From assembly GCF_032118995.1 (NCBI RefSeq), contig NC_092651.1, positions 15,935,349 through 15,999,348 of the forward strand: DNA of 64,000 nt, read 5' to 3'. Below the pieces are notes generated by a model. It made no database searches. It had not been told where the DNA came from and saw only the letters and a program-made list of their open reading frames with translations. Made by a program: the position numbers and the translations under genes. This stretch comes from Asterias amurensis (taxonomy: Eukaryota; Echinodermata; Asteroidea; Forcipulatida; Asteriidae). Of the stretch, positions 33,700 to 56,465 are shown piece by piece; position 1 is the first letter of the stretch, and every line of letters begins with the position of its first letter.

Positions 33700-35450
33700 G
33701 TACTGTTTATTAAGACTACCAGCACCATGCACTTTTATAAAAACAATTGTACTTGCATGGTGATTGGCCTTTAGCTAAATGAGTTTAATCTGGGCGCTAG
33801 TTCCATTTGATTTGCATATACATCCTTCAAACAATTGTTAAGAATTATGTATTTACCTTCTTTGTTATAGGCCTACATCATATTCAGATCACTATGAGCT
33901 TGTTACTGGTGATTTCTTCCCGATGGTGGCAGACAAACACTACAAAGAAAAGCGTTTTAAGGACAAAATAAGTTTGCATATAAAAATATAAAAATTACAA
34001 GGGGTAAGTTCGGCAGTTTTATCGAATTTGGGACAAAATGTTTACAAATTACAATGGGTAAGTCCACCAATTTGATCAAATAATTTTTGGAAAAAAATTA
34101 ACAATATCACAAGGAATAAATTTGCAAGCCAACCACAGACCTTGTTTGTTCAACCATGCATGTCAAGGTTTAGGTCTTGTTTTTGTTTCCTGAAATAGCG
34201 CCCAGAACCAGTTCTAGGATTCAGACTTGAGACAGGCTCAATTTTTGTGACTTGGTCTTGATGCGAGTCACATTGGCAAAAGACTCAAACTAGACTATCA
34301 TATGACTCGGACGTTATCCCGAGGACTTGTGATTGCGAGTCACATACTTTCACCAAAGATACTTAGTGTGCATGTGTACTCCTGCTCCACGTTACTAGGC
34401 ATTTTCGCTTATAGGGCCTACAGCTAGGGCAGAAATTTGACGCTAGCACAGTAAGCGGAGAAGTTGGCGATAAGCAGAGCCATGAAATTGGCCCTTTTAA
34501 ATCTGAGGCGAATATTTTAGAGGATTGAGCTGTATAAAGATTTAATGAAACATTTCTGAAATGTTCATTTCAGTTGGGTTGCTGACAAAGAGATACTGTT
34601 TTTTAAAGCAACATGATAGCATTTGTTCGCGTTTACACTTACCCTTGGTCCATGGTCCAAGTCAGCAATCACTTGTACATGTGGTGATATTTTGTGGACA
34701 GTGTGCCAGCTCAACAGTATACAACCCTACAATCAAATGAAACACAGGTAATATTTTAAATTTGTGCAGAGCAACCAAATAATCACTAGCTTTGAATCTC
34801 CAGACATGGGATCAATGGGAGACTTATAGGCGGTCCTTTTCACAGTTCTCACCAGTATTAAGCGTGCTCACTGCTCATCACACGGAGTTAAAGGAGGGCG
34901 CCATAACTTTTGCGCAATTTGGCTGTTGCGCAAAAGTGTGGAAGTGCATTTCATCACACAATAGAGATATTGTGCGTTGGAATCCTGTGAGACCAGCCAT
35001 GTGCATGACAAACTTTGGAGATATAAATACTAACCAGAATTAAATTGAATTATATATATAGGCCTATTCATAAACCAAGTGTACAAGTTGTCCACAAGCA
35101 CTCATTTTGCCACACAGGGCGATTCAAAGTGTGGATCATGAACTATATTGATAAGTACCTGTTTGGTTTGTTGTCAAGTTACATAACTTTTTTAAAAGAT
35201 CTTGAATAAATTAGAATCATATACTAACTATGTCAATGTCATGTATGTGTACAAAATTGTGGAGACTATTGCCTCTAATCAGAATTTGACCCTTTCTCAA
35301 CGGCCCTTTCTCTATGGTTTAACTAACAGTGTTTGATGATGATTGTGCCCATATTATTGTACATGCTTTTCCTACTCCTGCCAATAGGTGGCGCTCTATG
35401 AGACATTTCAACTGAATATCATAATGGACTTACTGAGCATGTGATAGTTG
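33700..35450. other. Intergenic; partial family B remnant
   Basis: No supported gene. About 34410-34495 resembles a truncated family B element (ending CCATGAAATTGGCCC). An 83-residue open frame at 34792-35043 on the plus strand has no recognised domain. Confidence 0.4.
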
Positions 35451-35539
35451 TTATGTAACAACCCGAATCAAAAAGGGTTATCCAGTACCTGAATTTATGC
35501 ACAAACCCTTTGGGGTTCCTGTGTGAAAACGATGTAGGA

Positions 35540-36005
35540 TACCTGTGAAAATTGTCTGAGATCCCTGTTGAAACATTTTTTTGTTCAAAATTGACAAAAT
35601 TAGGGGTTTAAATCCAGCACTTTTCATAGTTCTAATGGACCAAATCTGATCTAAACCACTCCCTTTTAATTGTGATTTTTCAATGTTGCATCCAAAATTG
35701 GTAAATATTTTCAATTTTTGACCCAATTTTGATACAAATGCTCGACTCACCGAGTCCCTCCCATATAGTTGACTTACCACTCACTTGTGATTGTTTAATG
35801 TTGCACCCAAATTTGATAAATATTTTCAATTTTAGACCGAATTTTGATAAAAATGCTGGACTCACCACTCCCATTTAATTGTTCAATGTTGCACCCGAAT
35901 TGTTAACAATATTTAAAATGTTTGACCAAATTTGGAAGAAAATGCTGCACCCCTTGTGATTGTTCAATGTTGCACCCAAATTTGATAAATATTCTAGATT
36001 TTACC
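35540..36005. repeat. ~110-bp tandem repeat, about four units
   Basis: Repeated phrases TGTGATTGTTCAATGTTGCA, CCCAAATTTGATAAATATT and GACTCACCACTCCC, with diverged copies. Non-coding. Confidence 0.75.
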
Positions 36006-36009
36006 CCTC

Positions 36010-36895
36010 GAGACTTGTCCTTATATCCTGGGATGTCCTGTTTTCAAGGTGTCTCTAATATCGAGGCAAATCTTTTCCCTCTCTGCGCGGCGATGTTATT
36101 TTGTGGTTCGACTTCTTACCAAGCAAAGAGTCTCCCCATTGATCGAAACTTAGAAACAAGTAAGGCTCTCTGATAAGTTGCACTTGTGAATGCAAAAAGT
36201 TTTGGTATTTTAGGCATTTCTACGAGGTACAATCATGTTGGGGCCATATAAAAAAGTTTGCCCACCCAAAAGGTTTCATCAAACACTTTTTCAATTCACA
36301 ATTCACAATGATTAAATCATGTGACTGAACATTCTGCTAAGCATTCTGGAAAAAAGTACAGAGGCTTAACTTAAGCCTCTGTATTTTTTTCGTAGCCATG
36401 TGCCTTTTTATATCATTTTCTCATATATCTGGAGAATTTTTGTCTAACATTTATATTTAAATTTAAACATCGGCTTGGTGATTCAATTATCACTGTTGAT
36501 TTATTATACGCTTGATTATAAAAAATCATATTTGAAAGCAAATAATTATTGACACTTTCATTTTTATTATAATTATTTTTGAAATTTACCATGGTTACGG
36601 TAATTTTAATAAAAATGAAGACAACTGTTGGCTATAGATAGAATCATACACAAAGTCTCACAGAACATTTCGCAATGAAGCAGAATCTTTAAACCCATGC
36701 ATGGACGCTGTCGCGTTGCATGCAAAGGAGGAGTTCAACCTGGGCTAGGGAGGAACCTGTGTTTTGTTTTGTTTTTTCAAAATTTGAACTAAATTCTAGA
36801 CTAAGAAAATGCATGAGTCAAGATGTAGGCCTAAATTGGATACAAACGCGTTTCCCCTGGTGATTTGAATTTTTTTAACTCATATTGTGGCTTTA
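36010..36895. other. Intergenic, no supported gene
   Basis: AT-rich. The block 36000-36180 is similar in wording to 12120-12310 (TCCTGTTTTCAA, GTGTCTCTAAnATCGAGGCAA, CCAAGCAA), so both are copies of one undescribed dispersed repeat. Confidence 0.45.
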
Positions 36896-36899
36896 TCAA

Positions 36900-36978
36900 G
36901 ACATGTGTAGCCCCGGCCGCCCGGCCCACTTGTACCGCCAACTCTCTGGCGAGTCAAGTGGGGCTACGAGACATGTAC
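36900..36978. repeat. GC-rich palindrome
   Basis: ACATGTGTAGCCCCGGCC and CCCACTTGTACCGCCA on the left pair with TGGCGAGTCAAGTGGGGCT and ACGAGACATGT on the right. Compact hairpin of about 79 bp. Confidence 0.6.
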
Positions 36979-37269
36979 AAACAATACGCGTCCACCCTTC
37001 CTCATGCTTTTCAAATGTTGCGCCCAGTGAAAACAAAACAAAAATTCACAAAGAAATACATTCCATAACAATTCAGTATTTCACAAAGATAACAATCAAC
37101 TCACCTGTGTTAGTTTTGCATAATAATAGCCACGGAACTGTCCGCGAAAAGTACAATCACAGTCTGAACAGAAATCGATTGACACAGGAGGTCTTCCCTC
37201 AACCACGTTTCTTGAAGTAAAATGGCGACTATTATAACTGGCGCCCGACGACCCATATCTCTTTCAGTG

Positions 37270-37360
37270 TTTCAGGTTGCACTGGCGTACTGTCTTCAGT
37301 GCGACGTCAGGGTGTGTTCCAGGTTGCACTGGCGTACTGTCTTCAGTGCGACGTCAGGTT
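37270..37360 (+). repeat. 46-bp tandem duplication
   Basis: AGGTTGCACTGGCGTACTGT followed by CTTCAGTGCGACGTCAGG occurs twice in a row. Confidence 0.9.
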
Positions 37361-37589
37361 GTCGATTCAGCAGTTTACCAACCAAGGTTGGAAAACTATG
37401 GAAAGCCAAAAACGCAAATCAAGAACATAGCCATAGTTTGTAAGAAATTTATAGTTTCAGATAATTATTCAAGCAGAAAAAAAGCCAGATTAGAGTTGAA
37501 TTGTTGGTGTGCTGTGCATAAACAATCTATTTTTAGGAATAGATTTCTGTTGCAGTTTATGTAAACCTTGTAAACCATGGTTTAAACCA

Positions 37590-37815
37590 AAGATGGACTA
37601 GTGATTATTTTGCTGGGGGTGTGGCTAGTTGGATTTGGGTATGAGCAAGCTGGGTAGATGACTGGGGGCAGAGACTGGGAGTTCGATTTGAGGGTAGGGG
37701 AGATGGACTAGTGATTATTTTGCTGTGGTGTGCCTGGGGACATGGGTATGAGCAAGGGGTAGATGACTGGGTGGCGGAGACTGGGATTTCGATTTGAGGG
37801 TAGGGGAGATGGACA
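37590..37815 (+). repeat. ~105-bp tandem duplication
   Basis: GATGGACTAGTGATTATTTT, then GGGTAGATGACTGGG and CGATTTGAGGGTAGGGGAGA, present twice with minor differences. Confidence 0.85.
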
Positions 37816-38094
37816 TGGGTGTCTAGGTTTATTCCAGGAGCTGTGAGCTAGAGCCCGCTGCCTTTTTTCTGTAATATAGAATTCCCATCATCAACAATTC
37901 TCCTACTTTTTTTTTTGAAGGATTGCCCTTTTTGAATCGATTAAAACAAATTCCCATCAAAGAGCATTAAGACAGTGACAGTTTTGACGTTCAGAACACA
38001 AACTGCAGCCCGCTGGAACAAATCATCGCTTGAGAAATTGCTCATTATAATTAAAATCATTCTTAGGATGAATAGGTCAAAGTCCAACATATAA

Positions 38095-38300
38095 TGAGAT
38101 GCACCCTATGGCCTTTAGGCAAAATTTGATAGGTACATTGTTCATAAGCCTTGTACACATTTTCAAGCAAACATTTAGAAGTACCTTGTTGCATTTTAGG
38201 GCAAAATTTGATATGTACACAAGACTTTTGTTGCATTTTCATGAAAATTTGATTTATAAGTACAAAAGGCTAAAACCTTGTACACATTTTCAGGCAAGGT
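38095..38300. repeat. Outlying copies of the GCAAAATTTGAT repeat
   Basis: GGCAAAATTTGATAGGTACA, CCTTGTTGCATTTTAGGG and CATTTTCAAGCAAACATTT repeat loosely at 55-60 bp spacing, related to the 28.5-30.9 kb array. Confidence 0.65.
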
Positions 38301-38309
38301 GATCTAGCC

Positions 38310-39080
38310 AGAACAGTCGACAAAACCAACCCAGTTCTATGCTGCAACCTAAGCAACCAAAATGTGAGGGAGGTTCAGATTTCAAGAGTAGCTCCTTTTA
38401 TTTGATTTAAGTAGAACTCTGATTCCCAGCTAGATCACAGGCTTATCAAACCTATTATAAGCAAAGTAAATATATGTATAATAGTAGACATACCTAGTAA
38501 TATATGCACAAAATAGTAAATGGTCCAACGTTTCAACCCTAACCGTGTCTTTCTCGAAAGCTAAAATGACTACACCCAACAAACAAACTTGGGTGCTTAT
38601 ATAAATTTGGGGTAGTCAGTAAATAGCGGTAGTGACATCTAAATACACAATACTAAGTGACAACATTGACCATTCACAAGTAAGCTTTAATATCACTGGA
38701 CACAGTTAAAAAAACTAATAAATGATCAAGTGGATTTTCTGTAACAAAATATTTGTTGAAAATGATTTGGAGATGCATCTAATTTCAGCAACTATAATTA
38801 GTAAGTCCAGTTAGCTGATGTCAAACAAGTACTAACTAGTTTTGAATATTTAGAGTTCAGATCACAAGCTGGTATGCATGCAAGATAATAACGGCTCCAT
38901 ATCTCCAGTGGAGCTATTATTCCTTTTGTATGCACTCATAATTGTTTTGATATGGGTACTAATGTCTCCCATACATATCTAAGTGGTATTGCAAGACTTC
39001 TTTAATGATTTAAGAATGGATTTGTTAACAACCAAATAACTTTGTTTGATTCAGTTGTAATACCCAGTATTACAGTGTTG
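38310..39080. other. Intergenic, nothing recognised
   Basis: No supported gene or repeat. Confidence 0.4.
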
Positions 39081-39083
39081 AAG

Positions 39084-39315
39084 CAGGGCCCAATTTCATA
39101 GAGCTGCTTAAGCACAAAAATCCTTGCTTAGTGAAATCAGATTACCGGCCAAGACTCCACTCAATATTGTTATGCTAAGTAAACAACAGCTAAATACCAG
39201 TCACAAGCAATGTATGTGGCATGAAATTTTTGCCAGTAACATGTGAAAAATAAGCGAGGTATTTTCGTGCTTAAGCAATTTCTTTGCTTAAGCAGCTCTA
39301 TGAAATTGGCCCCAG
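39084..39315. mobile_element. Inverted-repeat element, family B (full-length)
   Basis: CAGGGCCCAATTTCATAGAG at the left; AGCTCTATGAAATTGGCCCC at the right. The interior is closely similar to the 21.2 kb copy but in the opposite orientation. Confidence 0.8.
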
Positions 39316-40332
39316 AACATTTTGCAAAACAAAAACCAGCAGTGACACTAGTACAAACCAATGTTAGTATGTTGGCTGATGACCTGCCTTTTGCCGTGCA
39401 AATTGTTGTTACCTCACAGTTTAACAAAACTTGGCCGAAATTAAACCATTATCATCTTACATCCAAGTTGGCTTTCAAACAATTATCATTATTGTATTTG
39501 AATGAAATTAACAGTTAAGTGTCAGTACGCACCCTTACAGAGATAAACTAAGTTTCATTGTACATTTTCAAGTAATTTAAACTCCCTTGAGTAACATCAC
39601 TTGAAAATGAATTATGAATTTTTTTAATATAAAAATTTTCTGTCAATAACAAATTTCACTACATTGAAGGTTAACTTTGGATTGATCACAATATTCTGCA
39701 CACAAATGAAACTTCTTTTTAAAGTAGTCATCAAGTTCCAGATCTATACAATATCTGTATGCTACAAAATATAAACACTATGCTGACTCATATGTTTTCA
39801 AGATATTCTTTAAGCATAAATTCATGTTATGCACACATTAAAGAAAGAAATATCTGGCAACATATTCTGCAAATCACCATCCTTTTTACTGACTATTTTA
39901 AAGAGAACATTTTTTATATTGCATATATTTCAGTTTACTTAAAATGACCACACTGAAAAGTTGGTTAAATTGGACAGTCATTGAACAAATACCGGTTGGA
40001 GTGATGTGATTGAAGTTTGCATGCAGACAATGTTGGTTCAATGTAATGGCTGCAGATATGATATTTACTCTTTCAAACTAATACAAAAGCCAATACTGCA
40101 GGCATGCAAGGGCGCCTTTTGGCAGCCAGCCACATCAACCCATTATGGCCACAGAGCAAAGCCAGGGATCAAAAGGGTTTGATTTGACCACAGATTAAAG
40201 CCAGGGATCGAAAGTGTTTGATTTGACCAGAGCAAAGCCAGGGATCAAAAGTGTTTGATTTTTTCTGAGGGAGAAAAACCGGATGGTCTGGAAAACCCTT
40301 GTGGCACAGCAGAGAACCAATGCACAACTCAA

Positions 40333-40412
40333 CTCACATACATGGCCCTGGCCTGGAATCGAACCAGGGTCACCTTGATGAGAGGCAAGTGCTTTACGCT
40401 AAGCCAACCATG
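40333..40412 (-). mobile_element. tRNA-derived SINE head (reverse)
   Basis: On the minus strand: GGTTGGCTTAGCGTAAAGCA (A-box region), TTGCCTCTCATCAAGG (anticodon-like arm) and GGTTCGATTCCAGG (B box). It is the most tRNA-like of the SINEs here but lacks a clean acceptor stem and continues into non-tRNA sequence. Confidence 0.5.
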
Positions 40413-40794
40413 CCCCCATTTTAGAACAACCAGTTTAATTTGAACTTTTCAACTTGCATCAAGTCTTGTCCATTCATTGTCGAAACAGACAGAACTTTAG
40501 TCACAGTACAAAATTAAATGCACTAAATAATTTTGGCTTTAAAGCTCAAGCAAATTTGTATTAAATTCCAAAATCACTTGGAAAAACTGCTACTTCAAAA
40601 TATCAAAGCTCTTAAATAACTGTTTCAATTCTCATAGCTAATAGTTCTCCTATAATGTAGTCATGTTGTTCCCCCAATCAGGGAGCAAATATCAAATAAC
40701 ACTCTTGGAGTTAGTTTCATAAAACAGTTTTTTCTCTTTCAAATTTCCAGCTATTGAAAAGGTTTTATTTACAACACAGATGAATTACTTGCAG

Positions 40795-40954
40795 GCCTGG
40801 AATTACACGCAGGCCACGGCCTCTGTTGCCCCTGGTCTTGGCCTTGGTGCCCTTCAAAAGTTTCCCATAGACTTCAAGATTTTCCAATGGAGGTGCCCTT
40901 TGAAAAATGAAAATGGCCTTGCCTTTTCAACAAGTTCAGAGATGAAATTCCAGT
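40795..40954. mobile_element. Inverted-repeat element, family F (GGCCTGGAATT ends)
   Basis: The left end CAGGCCTGGAATTACACGCA pairs with GATGAAATTCCAG on the right. The interior has GGCCTTGGTGCCCTTCAAAA and ATGGCCTTGCCTTTTCAAC. Related copies lie at 44850-45412, 49508-49622 and 59085-59210. Confidence 0.65.
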
Positions 40955-40974
40955 AAGGTGGTACAACTCAACAG

Positions 40975-41377
40975 CAGGGCCGAATTTCATGGAGCTGCTT
41001 AAGCACAACATTTTGCTTAAGCAAAAAAAAAAACCTTGCTTAGTAAAATCAGATTACCGACCAAGACTCAACTCAATTGTCATGCTAAGAAAACAACAGC
41101 TAAATACCAGTCAAAAGCAATGTACATGGCATGACATTTTGGCCAGTAACATGTGTAAAATAAGCAAAGCTACTTTCGTGCTTAAGCAGCTCCATAAACC
41201 TTTTTGAGATATTGCGGACACAATGCTACAAAACTACTGCGGCTTATGGCGCGTATGTACGCGCGACCGTTCTAGGTATAATATTCTATATCTAGGTGTT
41301 TTCCCCCTGTTTGGGGCGCGCGCGTAAAACATTGTATGTCCGCCATACCTCAAAAAGGCTTATGAACTTGGCCCCAG
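40975..41377. mobile_element. Family B element with a second inverted-repeat element nested inside
   Basis: Family B ends (CAGGGCCGAATTTCATGGAG ... TATGAACTTGGCCCCAG) enclose an inner element at about 41205-41362. The inner termini are CCTTTTTGAGATATTGCGGA and TCCGCCATACCTCAAAAAGG. The outer insertion splits a duplicated fragment of the last UBE3A exon. Confidence 0.75.
41205..41362. mobile_element. Nested inverted-repeat element
   Basis: About 158 bp with near-perfect 20-bp inverted termini (CCTTTTTGAGATATTGCGGA and complement) and a GC-rich core (GCGCGTATGTACGCGCG). The only copy seen in the window. Confidence 0.75.
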
Positions 41378-41446
41378 GTTGCTTTCAGCATGCAAAACCC
41401 TTTGGCCTGAGTGATGGCCTTGAGTAGTCTCTCTCCAAGTTGGCAG
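41377..41446 (-). pseudogene. Duplicated fragment of the last UBE3A coding exon
   Basis: GGTTGCTTTCAGCATGCAAA ... GATGGCCTTGAGTAGTCTCT repeats, with a few changes, the 3' end of the UBE3A terminal exon and its stop region (41494-41560). The matching upstream flank GGTACAACTCAACAGCAG lies at 40960-40977, separated by the family B insertion. It is too short to encode anything and sits in the UBE3A 3' UTR or just beyond. Confidence 0.8.
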
Positions 41447-41501
41447 GCCTGACTCGATGTCTTGACTTTCCCTTAGGGGTACAACTCAACAGCAGGTTGC
41501 T

Positions 41502-53735
<12,234 letters not shown>

Positions 53736-54156
53736 CTGAATAGAGAAAAGAAAAAGTTGCTATGAGTAACCACAACATTATATTCTATTCTACAATAACT
53801 TCACATAAGTATTTCTATTTCAGTATACTTAATTAAAGAATGTAATAAAAAAATCTCAAAATGTGAACATTAGTAATTTTTTTAAAGAGAACACAACTTC
53901 TTTTCTTTCGACCCCCCTACTCAAAATAACACACCAATCATGTGAATTTAAAACTTATTTCTTCTTGATGTAAGTACATAAGTAAATATTTCCCACAATC
54001 ATCAACAAATCTGATAAAACCTGCGTGTGATAAACAACTACCACAGGTGTGGTGTTCATCCACATCTCATTATCAAAGGCTTAGGTTTATTCATCACATG
54101 CAATGACTACTGATGTTGTTTATATTTTGAGGTTTTTCATAATAGTCAGCAATATC

Positions 54157-54502
54157 TTAAAGGGCCTGGGTACTTTTTGTTACACAAAACACAGCGTCCA
54201 CAGATTTACTTTAAACTTAAACAGTTTGAAGACAATGATTGTAGAAAGCTTCCCTTAAAATATTACTTGCTGAGGTGCTGTAGTTTTTTAGAAATACAAG
54301 TCACGAAAGGAGATGGAAAATATTTTTGCATTTATGTAAAACGTATTTTCATAACATTGTTTACTCATTTCTCAAAAACTACAGCACCTCAGCAACTAAT
54401 AGTTAAAAGTAAGCCTTCTATTCATTATCTTCAAACGGTGTAAGTTTAATGTAAATTTGTGGACACTACATTTTGTTTACAAAGAGTATCCAAATCCTTT
54501 AA
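54157..54502. mobile_element. TTAA-flanked inverted-repeat element (AAAGGGCCTGGGTAC ends)
   Basis: TTAAAGGGCCTGGGTACTTT and AAAGAGTATCCAAATCCTTTAA are degenerate inverted ends with TTAA edges. Inner arms TTGCTGAGGTGCTGTAGTTT and ACTACAGCACCTCAGCAA are near perfect. Confidence 0.75.
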
Positions 54503-54509
54503 CAGTGGT

Positions 54510-55680
54510 TCACTGACCAAATGCCAGTTGTAACTTCTGAGAACCACTCAAAACTCTACCCAAGTGGTCTTATAATTATTAAGTCTGCACTTATTGCTCA
54601 TATGGTTTCAAACTGAGGTAGCAGTAAAAAATGGAAGTGTTGATAGAAAACCGTAAAAGATGTGGAAAGCCTGGCGAAGTATTGAAATGACAAGCTAACT
54701 GGTCCCACTCATCACCAGTCACTGAAATAGTTAGACCTCCGTGTTAAAATTAACAAGTATAAGTTAGTTTTGTTCAGTTGATAGAGCACTCATGTAGTTT
54801 ACATTTTCATGTGGTCAGTTATTTTATGGAGATTCGAGTACATTTTTAATGAATATTCATACACTGGACAGCCACAACTTGTAAAATGTGTACTGTACAT
54901 CATTTGAGTTTCAAGTTTTTGATTTAACTAAAAAAACAGCCACTTATTTTAACTTTTTTTTTGAGGTATCAAATAAAAGCTAATTACTTTCCGTGCTGTC
55001 AAATTGCCAATGCAACATTTTTAATTAATCAGCAAAAATATGCAATAATCAGCCTAAAATTGTGCAGCACATTACAGTTATCTTTACTATCATGACTTTA
55101 TTTAAGGGGGATGGGCGTGGTGTATTCATACAAAATGGGTGGGGCACTCAAAACTGGCTCAATCTAAAGTCAGAGTTAATTTATAATGCATATTATTTGA
55201 ACTTTTAATAGTAAGTATATTATTTATGATGATGGCATCATTCATCATAAGTCCATTCATTTTAATTATCATATTTTGTGTACTTGGGATTTGTTGTTGT
55301 TGTCATTAATATAACAAGTTTACTTATTGAACTGGAACAATGATAAGTAACATTTTGGTAAAGTTGTAATTTCTGTCGTAAATAATATTACTCACAAACA
55401 AATACAAAAAGCTCTTACATTAAAAATGCATTAGAAAAGATTCAAACCAGGTCCTTGTTCTAATGAGTATGATCCACCCATCACTATTTCTTTGAATACA
55501 ATAATAATACCAAAAACATGAAATAATAAAACACTGAAAACATTAATTTATGTCATAATTGAGGTAAAAAGTGACAGTCAGGTGGGGATTTGCCTTCCCT
55601 AGACATTGCATGATTAATAAAAACATATATTCGAATGGTACAGAGCCATCAAAAGGAAAGTTTTTAACGGCAATATCGTG
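54510..55680. other. Intergenic or UBE3A 5' intron, AT-rich
   Basis: No supported gene between the most upstream confirmed UBE3A exon and the GC-rich island. Confidence 0.4.
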
Positions 55681-55990
55681 AGTATTGAGACGCCCCAAAA
55701 CGATAGGCGAGCAGAAAACATGACATCACCCGCCCGGACGGAACAGCCCACCTTTCTCCGTCGTCAGCCCTCGCTCCTAAGGAGAGATCTCTCGGTGGAT
55801 TCATACGAAAATCTCTCCCCGCAGTATATGGAGAAGGTCGACGGGAATGTAGTGTAGAAACCTGTAATTTACACCGTGTGAAAACCCATTTATTTTGACG
55901 GAATCTTCACTAAGGAAATTCCCAACATCCCAGTTATGCGTGCTGCAGATTGGGTCGTCGGACGTACACACAGTCTCGATCGAGTCGTCG
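55680..55990. promoter_or_regulatory. Putative bidirectional promoter / first-exon island of UBE3A and PGAP2
   Basis: The only GC-rich, CpG-containing stretch between two divergent genes. Plus strand: ATG at 55720 opens a 45-residue frame to 55857. Minus strand: ATG at 55804 opens a frame that reaches GAAAG/GTGGGC at 55752; splicing to UBE3A exon 53735 would be in phase and would give a longer N-terminus. Both are plausible and they overlap, so neither is firmly called. Confidence 0.4.
55752..55804 (-). CDS. Possible upstream coding exon of UBE3A
   Basis: MNPPRDLSLGARADDGE followed by two bases of a Ser codon, donor GAAAG/GTGGGC. The phase fits the exon at 53735-53688 (SNTEVNLRSPANSPDDM), giving an N-terminal extension like those of longer vertebrate isoforms. 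No sequence similarity supports it. Confidence 0.25.
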
Positions 55991-56465
55991 TAGTAGACGA
56001 TTGTGTGTGGAGTGTGTGTAATGTAAAATGCTAAATAAATATTTTAATACTTGTAGTTGGTGTCACAAACACAAACAAATTTTCATCATTATCAGTTTTC
56101 AGATAAAATAGGCAGTAATCATAAGTGTATTATTGTTGTTTGATCACACCTTATTTTTAAACTTTCACTCAAATGAGGCTAATTAACTGAGATTAATTAA
56201 CTTTTTGGGGGGTGCAGTTGGATGAAATAGTCTGATCCCTAACCAGATCGCCGAATCACTTCATATTCAATCATACGAGTTTTATGGCAAGCCTCAATGG
56301 GTGCCATGCATTAATTAGTTTTATAGACCATTTTGATATTTTGACCTCTTGAGGGCGCTCGTCAGTTTTTGAGAACACGACAACATTCCAGGAAGACCGA
56401 CAGAAAACACGTATCCTACAACACTATTTTTTCAAGTGAAAACATTGTTGAGATTTGTTAAAATT

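Noticed and set aside
40333-40412. Functional tRNA gene on the minus strand
   Set aside because: A and B boxes are good, but the acceptor stem does not close and the sequence continues as a SINE-like body.
55720-55857. 45-residue plus-strand frame as a PGAP2 first coding exon
   Set aside because: No donor in phase with the PGAP2 exon at 56466 could be found; kept only as part of the promoter island.
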